From: Hyparrhenia diplandra
Lineage: Eukaryota > Streptophyta > Magnoliopsida > Poales > Poaceae
Direction: 5' to 3'
DNA length: 64,000 nucleotides
NCBI GenBank assembly: GCA_015847255.1
Contig: JADLZK010004662.1
Coordinates: 372,001-436,000 of the forward strand
Shown here: positions 34,779 through 46,800 of the stretch, piece after piece
Layout: each line of letters starts with the position of its first letter
How positions within the stretch are numbered: the stretch's first letter is position 1
The notes under the pieces: generated by a model
What the model saw: only the letters and a program-made list of their open reading frames with translations
The model's database searches: none
What the model was told of the DNA's origin: nothing
Made by a program: the position numbers and the translations under genes

Positions 34779-35526
34779 TCAATCGTGCTCGGCCGGCTCC
34801 TTGGTACGCCAAGCATGTCCGCGGTTTCGGGCAAATATATCTTTGTGTTGTCTTAGGAAGTGGTGAGCGTGAATTCTATTTTGAGATAGGTGGGCGCCGA
34901 TGATCGCCGTCTTGGATGGATCGCCCGTTTGTAGATCAACGTGCTTGACGTTGGCTTCTTCCGTGGAATCGAATCGCTTGCTTCTTGGCCGGTATCTCGA
35001 GTTCTTCTGGATTCGTATCTTCTGCCATCTGGTTGAGTTCTTTTTTCTCCAAGAGCTCTCCTGTCTTGTTTGCGATTTCCACGGCTTGTACGTCACACTC
35101 GAAAGCTTTCTTGAGGTCTCCTTTGATTGAAAGAACCCCAAAAGGTGCGGCATCTTTAGTAGAAGATACGGGTAGTGTGGAATAGCCATGAATTTTGCAA
35201 TAGCGTGTCTCCCCATAATGGCATGGTATGGTGACTCGAGATCCGCCACTTCGAACTTGATGTACTCTGTCCGGTAATTTGATGGAGATCCGAATGTAAC
35301 TGGCAAGGTGACTTGTCCAACTGGTATGGCTGCTCGTCCGGGTACTATTCCATAGAAAGGAGTGCTTGAAGGAGCGATCAATCCGGAGAGGTCTAGTCCC
35401 ATCTTGTCCAGTGTTTCTGAAAATATGATGTTCAATCCTGCTCCTCCATCGATCAACACCTTGGTAACGGTTACTCCAGTTATCATAGGTTCCAGTACCA
35501 AAGGATACAGGCGGCGTTACCCACAC
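34779..35526 (-). pseudogene. Aspartic protease region of the Tat-type element
   Basis: The minus-strand frame carries VTVTKVLIDGGAGLNIIFSE. LIDGG(S/A)xLN is the active-site form of the retropepsin in plant Tat/gypsy elements. ESPYHAIMGRHAIAKFMAIP follows, the second conserved protease motif (usually Y.AILGR). It lies between gag and RT as expected. An overlapping frame (34,936-35,526) holds the alternative reading after a frame change. Confidence 0.75.
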
Positions 35527-37760
35527 TTGTCCATTGATCCTCCCCGGTGAATTGAATCGGGTATTGGGACCAATTGAGGTAGCGTGGTGTTGCGGGTTCT
35601 GCTGCCATGATTGATCGGAGTGCTAGCTTGTCTTGTCTCTTGCTCTCTCGAACCGGGTACTCGGAGAATATGACGTTCAAGGATCTCGTTGCTTTTCGGG
35701 AAATCCCCTGTCTTTGGCTCTTCGCTGGCTTCTTCTCTGTTTTCTTGATTGTTTCCCTTCTGAGCAGAGTTGTTTTCTCCCTTGTACTTCTCCTGGAATG
35801 TGGTACAGTTTCCGGCGTGTGCGGAGCTCCCGTGGTGGTAGATGCAGGGGTAGGTCTTCTAGCTTGATATTGCTTCGTTCTCTCGTCATTGTTGTTGTTG
35901 TTGAACCTTTGCTTGTAGGGTTTCTTTGACTTTTCCGCCATTGCGACGGTATTGTCGTCCTCGCTTCTTTTGCTCTTGAGAGTTGTTCGACTTTGGGCCT
36001 TCCGAGTTTTTTTTTTTCCGAAAGCGGTCTGGGTTCTTTCTTCAGCTCCGATCATCTTCTCAACAAGAAGCTTGAACCGCTCGTTTGTCCTCGGGTTGTC
36101 TTTGTAGAAATTTGAGAACTGCCATCTTGAGAAAATCCCAGTTTCGAAGGCGTCTATCACTTCTCTCGGTGATGTCATGTACTTGGGATCTCATCTCCCC
36201 AAATCTTCGGTAGTAATCTATCGGGGATTCCACGGCTTCGCTTGAGGCTTTTCAACTCGGCTGAGTAATAGGATGGGTGATGATTCCGCGGTTGCTGCTG
36301 AGAATGCTCTCGTAAGTCTTCCCGAAGATCGGATTGAGCCTTCTTCGATCTTGTCGAACCATTGGAGTGGTAGAGCCTCTAGGGCCATGGGAAAGAAGAC
36401 GGCTTTCGCGTCATCATCTCCTCCAGCCAGCTCAATGGATTGCGAGTAGACTCGAGCCATTGCCCGGGCTCTATTTTCCCATCGTACTTTGAGTGGTTTG
36501 AAGGTTTGAACTTTGGGGGTAGCTTGACTTCCCGCAATCTTTTCTCGCGAAGCAAGGAAACCTGTCGTAGCTTTCCGTTGTTCTTTCTTCAAGTCCTCCC
36601 GAGGTTCTTCCTCCTCTTGGATGAGTTCGGTCGCCCGATATGTTGATTCGCGACTTCTTCTTCGTCGGCTTGGTCTTGGAGCGGGACTTTCCCTCGGGGG
36701 TCTCGGGCAGTGCTTGTCTACCATCCCTCAGGGGTGGCTGGAGTTGTTGGAACCTTGCGGCCTTCCGGCCTTTTCAAGACGTTGGACCGACTTCTTGGTG
36801 CACGAGAGCTGTTCGCCTTTAACTGCGACGTCCCGGGATCTTTCCCGGATAGCCTTACGCAATGCCTCCTTGATGAGCCTTTCCTCGTCATTTAGGTGCG
36901 TAGCGATCTTCAGCGGTCAATTAACCCTTGTAGCCTTTCCCGGGTCGCTCGTTGATCGTCTTCAACTTCTCTTTCAGACCTTAGCCTTTCGTACTCATGT
37001 AGATCGGCTTGATATTTGTTCAGGGCTTGCATGTGTGAGTTTGCCCCGATTCGGCGTCCTCCCTTCAGGCTTGTTCCTTTTCAGCCTTTCTTGATGTTGG
37101 TGTTCTCCTTCGTCTTCAAGGGTTCTTTTCGTCCGCCGAGATGTTGGATAGGCCTTCGTCGGTGGACCGATGTCGGGGCTTACGGGACGAGTAAGTGGGG
37201 TGCATTTTGTAGCCACCATAAAGATTTCCTTAGCGGCCGTAGCTTTGGGTCGCCACTCCTTCCGTCCGGGGGTAGGTTTGGTGATGTTGACCCTCCCCGG
37301 GTTGTCCCCGTTGCCTGACGATCGGCTTCGTTGAGGGTTCTTGGCCAGTGGATGATGCACTCCTCTGGGGTTCTTGTCAATATGAGCCCTCTTTGCGCGC
37401 CCTCCAAAGGAATCTCCAATCTTCTCTTCAGAGTTGTCTTGGCGCTCCTTGAATACGCGTATGCTGCGTTGCGTAGTCCTGTAGGAAACTGAAAAGGTAA
37501 TCTGGACTGGTGTCCAGGGTTATATCCGAATTCGCCTTCTTTCTCCGAGTTGGAGTAGTGTTGGCTGAAAAAAGTTTCCGAGTTGGAGTAGCTTCCCTTA
37601 TCCAAACCGGAGTTGGAGTTGTACTTCGAGTTGCCTTCGGAATCCGCACTTGAGTCCTGGTTGTCCACCTTCCCCGAGTTGGTTTCGGGTTTAGGTCCTT
37701 CTGTGTCGGTTCCTGAGCAAGCTTCGAGTTTGTTCTCCGTCTTCGAGGCGGTTTCGGCAA
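35483..37760 (-). pseudogene. gag region of the Tat-type element
   Basis: On the minus strand the block at 36,218-36,724 carries a retrotransposon gag core (SIELAGGDDDAKAVFFPMAL then EALPLQWF). The adjoining frame 35,483-36,178 continues it (SPREVIDAFETGIFSRWQFS, then ERFKLLVEKM..GAEERTQ). The N-terminal part (36,900-37,760) is charged and low-complexity. I find no clean CCHC zinc knuckle. Frame changes separate the blocks, so no full gag can be made. Confidence 0.75.
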
Positions 37761-37965
37761 TTGTCGATTCTTTGGAGCTTCTCGGCGAAGTTCTTGTTCG
37801 TCTGGTCTTGGATTCCTCGATGATGCAGCCTTCGAGTCTTGCCGTCGTCGTCGATTTCTAAGCCCAAGATCCGAAGATGATCGCCCTCTTCGCCAATGTA
37901 CTCATGACGTCGTGGTCCGCCGGACTCGTGCTGAAATTCGACGAGCCCCTACTGGCGCGCCAAAT

Positions 37966-38501
37966 TGCCGATGTTTTACGACCGAGAGCCTACCACGGGG
38001 TGAACTGGCGCTTTGTTCGGGCCTCGACGAAACGGAGCCCGGGCGGTTTGTTGCGCAGTCTGACATGGAGAGCGGGTTTTTAGCATCGGTTCGGGCCCTC
38101 AATCACGGATCGGTAAAGACCTTTACGCCGTCCGGCGTGAACCTGTTTTTCGATTGATGGGGTTAGCCCGTGAATCGGCTATGAAGCTTACGCCGCTTGG
38201 TCGTGGCCAAGCTTGTGTTGTATGTTCGTGCTCTCCTCTATGAGGTGTTCCCCGGCCGCCTTTTATAGTCCAAGGGGCCAAGGAACTCGCTACGATCCTA
38301 GTCGGATCTGAGAGAGGGTTGTCCGTAGAGGAACCGAACACCGAACTCTAAACAAGGTAACCTGACTAGTGTTCTATTCTAGTTACAAATGAAGTCACCG
38401 TAGCTATGCTTCCATTGCCTTCGGGAGTTGTTTGTGGCCGCGGGCTAGGATAGAACCCCGTGAACAACTCGGTAGAGTTCTTTGGTGATCCTGTATCCAC
38501 G
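37966..38501 (-). repeat. 5' LTR of the Tat-type element
   Basis: 536 bp, starting TGCCGATG and ending near CTGTATCCAC (plus strand). It has the same block order as the left LTR with many small indels. The PBS-like sequence is at 37,949-37,965. The last base of the terminal CA appears changed. Confidence 0.85.
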
Positions 38502-40024
38502 GTGACTCCCGCTCTCTCGCCTACCACTTCTCCCTCTCATCCGCTCCTGCAGTCCTGTTGCTGCACTTCTCCGTTCTCGCTCTCATCTGCTGCCGCCGCG
38601 TGCACTTCTCCCTTGCAATGGCGTTCGGATCGGGGAAGAAGCACGTGACGGTCCGAGGGTGTTGCTCAATACGATAGATCGCATGCAGTGAAGACATAGA
38701 TGCTGGTGAAGACATAGACGCCGGTGATGAGGCTGATGAAGACACAAGGGTCATCGAAGTCGATTGCGACGATGAAGAAGCACCACTACCTTGTCAAACA
38801 TCCGGTAAGATTAATCCTCTCTTGGCTGAAATTACTATGATTGGAGGATAGAAAGGAAAGAACGATGGTGGATCAAAGCAATTGCTCAAGGAATCTCTCT
38901 TTGCGTCGATGGATGGACAAATATTAAGAATGTGCACCCACCGGGTATAACCCCCGAGCCTCTTGACGTTGGGAACAAAGAGCTAGAGGTCTTGGTTCTT
39001 TGAAAAAGTCTTGTTCCGAGGATATGTACTTTGCAGCCCTGAGCCTGATCCTGGGTTCTTTTGTTTGAAAAAATAGAACTATGGAGAAGGGTCTTTTCAC
39101 ATATGCCCGGATGCCTTATAATTACTATTGTTCTATTCTAGTTCTATCCTTGAATCTGAGCCCCCTAGGGTGTAGTCAGAGCAATATCGATTTAACTCGA
39201 GGCGATGCCCAAGCCTCCAAAGTTTGCTTATGTGTGCGAGTATCTCAAACGATGAGTTCTAATGTTGACTGAGTTGTTTTTACGCTGATTTGAGTTGTTT
39301 CGAGTTGTTTCTAAATTTGGCAAACCGTTGACATACCTCGTCCCGGGTTGTTTCTAATCAATTTGAGTTTTTGTGAACTTGTCTGATCCATGACGCCCTT
39401 CCTCTAGGTTGTTTTTAGTCAAGCTGGGTTGTTTCTGAACTTGTTTGATCCATGATTCATCTGGGTTCTTTTTTTTATCAATTTGAGTTGTTCTGAATTT
39501 GTCTGATCCATGATACCCTTGATTTGGGTTCTTTTTTAATCAATGGAGGCAAGGGTAAAACAGTCACTTGAAAGTTGGACGGATTTCCATTTACGTCCAG
39601 TCTAAAAAACATTAGCCCAACTTTTAACTTCACGTGACCATTTTGCCCCCGCCTCTATTACCCAATCCCCTCATTTTCTCTCATCTCCTCACACCCATTC
39701 TTTCTTCCTCACAGAGGAAGATGGAGCTCCGCATCCACTGGTGGTCACCACCCTCGGCCCACTCCTTATGCCACACCTCTCAGCGTCGAGCTGGTGATGA
39801 AGAAAGAATAGATGTGATGGAGAAGAGAGGAAAGGGCAAATGAAATCAAGGGTAAAACGGTCAAACAAGGTGAGAAGTTTGGCTACATTTTTATTAGAGT
39901 CGCCAAAAATCATAAAATGTCAATTTAGCTTGAAGCGCTCGCTTTATAGAGGTATTTTGTTGAAGGCCACAACTTCTATGGCATTGGAGGCAAATCCAAA
40001 TCTCATAAGGGTAAAATTCCAGTT
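38502..40024. other. Intergenic stretch with retroelement debris and a 60-bp tandem repeat
   Basis: 38,510-38,900 reads like a leader plus short coding text of unknown origin. 38,930-39,010 is a diverged copy of the Tat-element 254-bp repeat (GTGCACCC..GGGTATAACCCCCGAGCC). 39,340-39,545 is a tandem repeat listed separately. 39,550-40,020 has no recognisable gene; the AT-rich part before 40,020 leads into the promoter of the third MATH-BTB gene. Confidence 0.5.
39340..39545. repeat. Three-copy 60-bp tandem repeat
   Basis: GTCTGATCCATGA recurs at 39,381, 39,443 (GTTTGATCC) and 39,501. Each is preceded by TGAACTTG or TGAATTTG and followed by a GGTT(G/C)TTTTT..ATCAA block. Periods are 62 and 58 bp. 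The text resembles the tail region of Tat-type elements. Confidence 0.75.
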
Positions 40025-40345
40025 TTAATGGGTCGGCCACGGCCTATGGGCCGTATTTGTTTCACTCTCGTATCAGGTTTCCTAGTCGCCGCCAGTTTCT
40101 CCGCCGCCGCCGCCGCCGGCGGCGGTTTCTCCAGCAAGCTTCTGAAGGTTGGTTTACCACTGCCACCTTCTCTTCGCTGCCGTTTGCATTCCCTTCCGAA
40201 TTAACCGTGTTTTTTATTTGTTGTCTTCTCTCTTTTTGCTTATCGGAACTCCAGGGGAGGCCCGCTTTGCCGCCGGCGTCGCGGCGATTCATTCCGCTCC
40301 GACCTTGCTGCACATCGCCGTCGCAGCAGTTCAACACCTATCCAC

Positions 40346-41474
40346 ATGACGAGGCCGACGGCAGTGTCTACGTGCACAGCGAAGACAGAGGAATGCATGC
40401 TTGTCTTTGAGATCTTTGATTACAGCAAGCACAAGGGTATGGGGACCTATATCAGATCCGGCACCTTCTCCGTCGGTGGCTACGACTGGGCCATCCGCTT
40501 CTATCCCGACGGAGACCATAACACGGATTACATCTCAGTTTATCTCGAGCTCTTGAAGGGCACCAAGGTGCGGGCCAGCTGTGATCTGAGGCTGGTCGAC
40601 CTGAGAACAGGGTTGTCAGATTCGGTGCATAAGACAGGGCCTAGAATGTTCTGTTGCAGTGATGTCAGTAAGTTTGCTCCTCAGGGAGGCTCGTTCAAGA
40701 AACGAAGCGAATTTGAGGCATCAGGGTACCTTCAAGATGATCGCCTTGTGATTGAATGCATTGTCACTGTTATGACAGAGCCGAGAAGGTATCTGCAGCC
40801 AGATTGTGCAGAAAAAATTGAGATGCCCCCATCAGACATTGGAAATCATCTTTGCAAGTTGTTTGAAGATGAGGAGTGTGCAGATGTCACATTCAGTGTT
40901 GGAGGAGAAACTTTTACAGCACATAAGCTTGTGCTCGCGATGCGGTCGCCAGTTTTCAAAGCTGAGTTCTATGGACCGATGAAGGAGAGGAGTGCACAGC
41001 TTGTGACCATTGAAGACATGCAACCTGCTGTGTTTAGGGTCCTGCTTCGATTTATCTATACCGATTCTTTGCCTGACATGAAGGATCTTGTGGAAGATGT
41101 CAACTGCGAAATGATCCGGCATTTACTTGTGGCTGCCGATAGATATGCTTTGGATAGGCTAAAGTTGATTTGTCAAAGCATCCTTGCTGAGAATCTTAAT
41201 GTGATGACTGTGGCAACTACATTGGCTTTTGGCTTATCAGCATAACTGCAACATGCTTCAGGATGTTTGCCTTGAATATATCACCAGTTCAAATGTGATG
41301 GATGCAGTGGCGGCAACCGAAGGCTATAAGAATCTCAAGACAACCTGCCCTTCTGCGCTAGCAGATGCATTTGAGAAGACCATGAAATCGCGTAGAGAAC
41401 GTAAGAATGTTGCTTCACCAGTGTTTCTTATTAAATCATTACAATATCTTGTCAGAATCTGCTACAGCAGCTAA
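40346..41474 (+). CDS. MATH-BTB protein (CUL3 adaptor), frameshift near the C-terminus
   Basis: ATG 40,346 opens MTRPTAVSTCTAKTEECMLV. The MATH domain spans residues 20-142 (FEIFDYSKHKGMGTYIRSG, VRASCDLRLVDL, DDRLVIECIVTV) and BTB about 170-280 (ADVTFSVGGETFTAHKLVLA, MRSPVF, LRFIYTDSLP, DRYALDRLKLICQS). An extra T in GGCTTTTGGC (41,226-41,231) ends the frame at 41,245 after 299 aa. The paralogue at 7.2 kb has TTT there, and the shifted frame continues AYQHNCNMLQDVCLEYITSS to TAG 41,474. MATH and BTB are complete, so a 299-aa product lacking the BACK-like tail could still bind substrate and CUL3. A GGGCC-rich promoter is at 40,025-40,080. Confidence 0.87.
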
Positions 41475-42285
41475 TGATAATTGTAACATAGGGATGAGTA
41501 ATCCAGTTTAAGATGAATTGATTGACAACTATCATGTGTGTCATACTTAGTCCTTACTCAGTATCATGAGCTGCTCTCAGTATAAGATGGACTCATTGCT
41601 TTATTAAGCATAAGACTAGAGTACTGGTGAGTAAGTCTGTCTTCTTATTCATATTATCTATTTTTTTCTTTAGAACCTTGATAAACCAGTGCTGAAATCT
41701 ACTAACCTGTGACAAAGTGAAATGGTAAAATCTACTTTTTCATATTATGTTTGAATACTGTGAAATCTACTTAGTTGTATTATTTACTAAGTAGATTTTC
41801 AGTCAGGTTCAATGCTAATAATAATCTCAATTCCTAAGCACAATGTCTGCACTTTAGTGTGTTCATGTTGAGAGAGGGTTCAAAACTTGAAATTAGGGAT
41901 GTATCACTCTCAGAACAGAAGATGCAGTGCACAGGATCAAGTGTTAGGAACAACTCTGGTACCAAGGGTGTTGTACTGGATTTCAACAGCCAAAGAACAG
42001 AATAAACATGTTAGAATTGGTATGCTGATCAATCCCTCATTCAAATAGCACTGACATATGCCTTTGTTTCATTAATTAGTTTGCTGTAATGGTCACTTCT
42101 TATGATGGCACCAACTACCACAGAACCAAGATTGAATTCTCAGTAAACTGAAATCTGATATTAAATGGACAGATATTTTCACAAGACATGTACAACAAAA
42201 GCAAACATCTCAACAGTAAATATACTCATTCCAACATCAAAGTAGTCCTGACATTTTTTACAAGAAAACTGGACCCAGGGAAAAT
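41475..42285. other. 3' flank of the third MATH-BTB gene
   Basis: The part up to about 41,810 duplicates 8,300-8,640 closely. 41,830-41,910 is shared with the flank of the BTB fragment at 23.8 kb. The rest is AT-rich, with no gene seen. Confidence 0.6.
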
Positions 42286-42930
42286 TCAAACTTTGCTTGC
42301 CATCACATCATCAATCTTATTTGAGAACGCAATAAACTGGATGCAAGCATCTTTTAGGATGCATGTTGAGCTGCTCAGAAAATGCCAAGGTAGTGGCAAC
42401 AGAATCGACACTAAGGCTCTTGCAAGGTTGTCTTCACAAATGAACAACTTCAACCTCTTCATTTCATACCGATCTAGCCACAAGCAAATGTCGAACCATT
42501 TCTTGCTTATCAACACCGCAAGAGCATCCATATCGATCAGGCCACGAGTCAGTGTAGATAAAATGGAGCATGGCTTTAAAGACAGCCAGCTGCACATCCT
42601 CCACAGCAATGCAACCTAAATTCTTCCCCATCTCATATCCATCGAATTTTGCCTTGAACACGGATGAGTGGTGACCCCATAGCGAACACGATCTTGTGGG
42701 CACAAATTGAATAACCTCTCCCTAAACCTTGAAAGTGACATCAGATCCGTCATCTTCCAACAACAAACCGACAAGATGCAAGGAGAGATCCGAAGACCTC
42801 TACCCGAACCTTGAAAGTAACATCAGATCCGTCATATCGTCCAACAACAAACCGCCAAGATGCAAGGAGAAATCCAAAGACCGAATAGTGAGAACTTATT
42901 TTATTCTCAATATTTCCTATCTTATACAGC
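42286..42930 (-). pseudogene. Decayed MATH-BTB copy, minus strand
   Basis: Minus-strand frames give SSVFKAKFDGYEMGKNLGCI, AVFKAMLHFIYTDSWPD and MVRHLLVA (BTB core), then in another frame LDRYEMKRLKLFICEDNLAR and LKDACIQFIAFSNKIDD (BACK-like region). The first BTB strand (SDVTFKV) occurs twice, in two 82-bp tandem copies at 42,725-42,885. MATH is absent. Multiple frame changes rule out function. It faces the copy at 40.3 kb tail to tail. Confidence 0.78.
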
Positions 42931-42949
42931 ATGTCTATTAAAGATTAAT

Positions 42950-43595
42950 GGAATAGTGCTATGCAGAATCAGGATCTCATTGTGTTTACTCTGTCCATGA
43001 GTGAAAGTATCATATGGTGGTTAAGAGAGGGTGGATTAAATAACATAAAAAGTAATAGCCTATAAAACTTACTTATCAAACATTTATGCAAGATATCTAT
43101 CTAGATGTGCAGCTAAACTAGTACAGAGAGATTGGAGAAGCTAGGACCCCACATGTATTGTTGATCTGCTGTAATAACTCTTCTAAGTGAGTGTGCGTGC
43201 GTGTTAAACGTCTGCGTTGTACTGTGTAATCTCAAAAAGAATCTGAAAAAAAGTATTAGAGATCGATTATTGGTGAGCTCCTGGAGATGCTGTGATGGCT
43301 AGCGAGTTGCATGAGGATATATGACAGGGCCGTTTGTGTGAGGAGGGTATACTTGTCACTGCCTATTCACAAGGCTGGGACTCCTGGGAGCCAGAGTACA
43401 CACGACGAGAAACAGAGTATGCATTTTTCAGAATTGTAGGAGAGATAAGTCATCAACGCTTTTTGATCCAAACAAGCCAGTTTTGTTTAGCTTTAACAAT
43501 TCCACAAAGCTACAATCCCTCTTACACTTTCACAAGCCACAAACCAGTTTCCACAATCCAGTGCCCATCAAACAGACTCTAAAACACCTTTGCAC

Positions 43596-43628
<33 letters not shown>

Positions 43629-43870
43629 ACTACGCCCAAGTAGTCTTTTGTGTGAATAGTTCACGGAACGATGATGCGGCATGATTGACATCTTATGCCT
43701 ATCATCGTGGCAACCCTTGTGTGCATGCTAATCTACTCTTTTTTTTTTATATATATAATAATATATATAATAGGAGACCTTGTATACTTTTTGTGCGTCG
43801 AATGAATGCACATCTGTATTACCATATACAATCAGTTTTCAGTATCATGCTCGTTGCTGTGCCCGTTGTT
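42950..43870. other. Intergenic stretch with a long poly(A) run
   Basis: No gene seen. A run of about 32 A lies at 43,596-43,627, preceded by text with CAAACAGACTCT, possibly the end of an old retroposon. A (TA)n-like stretch is at 43,745-43,772. The end of this stretch is the 3' UTR of the transporter gene on the minus strand. Confidence 0.5.
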
Positions 43871-43874
43871 TTGT

Positions 43875-46800
43875 TCAGATGAGTCCCTTGCCATCGTCTT
43901 CCTCCTCAGAGGCGACCTCGCCGGGGGCAACAGTTTCCTCAGACTCAGCGCCGGCGGCACCAGAATTATACCACCTCGCACACAACAGGTAGCAGAAGAA
44001 GTTGAGCACGCTGAGCCCGGCGAGCACCCAGTAGAAGAGGTCCAGCCGGTCCTTGTTCAGGTCATTGTCGCCGAGCCAGCCCCGGCGGCCGCCCGTCGCC
44101 GTGACCCTGTTCACCAGCGAGACGAGCACGGAGCTGAGGAAGAACCCGAACGAGAAGGAGCAGTAGAAGAATGCCATGAAGAAGGCCTGCATCTGCGTTG
44201 CGCCGGACGCCTGCTTGTAGAAGAACTCCATGAGCCCCACGTTGGTGAAGAGCTCGGATACGCCGAAGACGAAGAACTGCGGCACGAGCCAGAGCACGGA
44301 CAGCTGGTTTCCGCCGACGGCGGCGTCCCGGCGCCTGCGCTCGACGGCCGCGGCGGAGGCCATGGACAGCGCGACGAGGCAGAGGCCGACGCCGATGCGC
44401 TGCAGCGGGGTGATCCCGGACCGCGTGCCCGTCAGCCGGCGCATGAGCGGCACCAGGAGGAGCTCGTAGGCCGGGACGAGCAACAGCAGCATGGTGTAGG
44501 GGATGGCCTGCAGCGACGCCGGCGGGATGCGGAAGGAGGAGGAGGACCCCGGCGCCAGCCTCGTGTCCATGACGCTGCCCTGCTGCACCGAGAACGTCTG
44601 CAGCTGCGCGAGCACGGTGTTGGTGACGACGGTGCACGCTACGATGGGCAGCACGGCCAGGAGGGTCTTGGTCAGCTGCACCTCCGCCGCCGTGCAGAGC
44701 CGCCACTCGCTCTCCGGCACGGTGTCCGCCGCGTCCCTGATGCATGCCTTGTCCAAGAACCTGCCAAAGTTTTACTCACTTTGGTCAGATCAGCTGTCTG
44801 AAACTCTGAATACTGAATGCGCGGATGGTGTACGGGCTAGATGTTGACCTGAACTTGTTGGCGTGGCGGAAGTCGCCATCGACGACGACCGCCGGATCTC
44901 CGACTACAGTGTGGGCAGGTTTGGAGGAGCCGGAAGGGCAGATTTGCTTCCTCTTGCTGAATGCAGCCACGAAAACCTGACGAAAAATTTGCAGTCGATC
45001 AGGCAGGCAACATGAAGTTGAGGGTTTTTGAATTATTAAAGTTCTCTTCATCTCACCCACCCTTGCAATGGGTGTAAAGATGACGCTTCCCCTTGGAGGC
45101 TTGTTCCGGTACAACACGGCGCCGGCGACGAGGGTGACGATACCGGCGCCAAAGCCGGCGGCAGCGAGGCCGAAGCCGACGGCCATCCCGAAGCGCGTCT
45201 GCGCCCAGACCACGGCCGTGAGCGCGACGACCTCTGCGACGCAGTAGCCGAAGTAGGAGAGGTTGAAGTAGGTGGAGAGCCTCTTGCCGGCGTCCTTCCC
45301 CACGTCACCGTCACCGGCGAACTGGTCGCCGCCGTACGTGGTCATGTTGGGCATGACGCAGCCGGTGCCGATCGCCACCAGGTAGAGCGCCACGAAGAAG
45401 ATGGCGGCCTTGAACCCGCCGGCGCGCTCGCAGCTGCCCGCCATGGTCAGCATGTTGCACGGCGCCGACTTGAGCTGTGGTAGATGTGCTTGTACCGCCA
45501 GTAATACTAGGCCCTGGTAAATAAAACACAAGAATTGCCAGTTTATTTTATGAATCGTTTTACTGAAAGTTTGCAGGAGCACTGCGTTCTTGCATATCAA
45601 TATTTCCCATTGTCAAAAATTTGAAATCATTTGAGTACTGCAAAATAGATTAGGTTTGTTTTCTGTTTTGAATACATACCCTGACAAGATAACAAATATT
45701 AATCAGCTATAGTCCTTCATCAAAATAAGTAATTTTCCTAGCACTGTGATAGATTCTTGGTAGCCCCCGGGTTCGTGACAAGTTTGAAATGTTAGGTGGA
45801 TCGTCATAAATGTAGGAGATCCCTTGGAACACCTACGAGGGCACCACAGTGACCACTAGTACCGGCTCACCTCACAAGTCACAACTCAAACACTAGCACG
45901 CACACGGTATCACCGGCCTACCGGACAGGTCCACAGTCCACAGTGAATGAACTGTACCCAGTAGCTAAAAAATCATGGGAAACACGGCATACTCTGCACG
46001 CGCCAGGTCCCAACTTGAATGTGTTGCGTGTCTGGATGGAGGCACCCAATCCTTCGTCCTCACGTTAAAAAAATTTTGAAATGTTTTGAGTCTAATCCGA
46101 TGTTAACATTTACATCTCTGATACTGAATTATCATTCTTATAATAATAGCATATTTGTTTTGGAATTTATAATTGCCCTCTGAAAATCTGAACTTGAAAC
46201 TCAGCTTGTGATTGGATAATAGAAACAGAAAACCCATATATTTATACTGGATGAGCCATCAAAATAGTTTGAGCAGTAATCTGAGGATAAGTTTTGTACC
46301 TCGCTCATCAGTTGTATTATACATATATAAGCAGATAAAGTGGATTCTTTTCGGAAAGTTAGAACTTTAGAAGTACAATCTGTAACAACTCAGTGATGAA
46401 TGATGCAACAACGATTTGGCCGGCCCCAGCCAGCAATGAAAACTCCTTGAGGATCCAGCAGCATCACCTGATTATCTTATTATTACTGCCCAGTGGCTCA
46501 ATGATACACTCACTATCTATCCTTTGGCCGGTCCCAGCAAACCAGCAGCATGGAAAACTCAATGCCATCCGCCAAACCAGTACCCCACACGCAAAAGCTA
46601 TCCAGCCAACACACGTACACACCGGTTGCAAAACTTTTGCAGGAGGGAAGTGGTTTGCCAGATCCAGAATTCGAGATGATGGACCAGACACCTCGTGAAT
46701 CCCAATGTTGCTGTCGGATTCGGACCAAAGCCCGCTCAGGCGGTTTGAACTCATCAAAGAGATCTCCCTCTCTCCTTGCACTTTGTGTGTGTTTAGATCT

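Larger units (their letters stand above)
25605..38501 (-). mobile_element. Ty3/gypsy retrotransposon of Tat type, 12.9 kb, minus strand
   Basis: Two LTRs (25,605-26,149 and 37,966-38,501) enclose, in minus-strand order, gag, protease, RT, RNase H, a second archaeal-type RNase H and integrase (37.7 down to 31.5 kb). A 5-kb non-pol region follows, with an antisense gene and tandem repeats. The PBS-like sequence next to the 5' LTR is TTTGGCGCGCCAGTAGGGG (read on minus); the PPT next to the 3' LTR is GATGCTCGGGGGCT. The extra RNase H and antisense ORF are known features of the plant Tat lineage. Many frameshifts indicate an inactive copy. The flanks (GTGGT at 25,600 and GTGAC at 38,502) are only a partial target duplication. 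Confidence 0.9.

Noticed and set aside
25600..38506. Clean 5-bp target duplication for the Tat-type element
   Set aside because: GTGGT and GTGAC agree at three of five bases only, and the LTR end is altered; I do not claim an intact duplication.
38620..38870. Possible hAT transposase or other gene fragment
   Set aside because: Acidic coding-like text but no recognisable motif and several stops; not enough to name it.
44062..44745. 227-codon minus-strand ORF
   Set aside because: Out-of-frame shadow of the same NPF exon; His/Ala/Arg-rich with no conserved text.
43806..44801. 331-codon plus-strand ORF
   Set aside because: It is the antisense shadow of the last NPF exon, which carries the conserved transporter residues on the minus strand.
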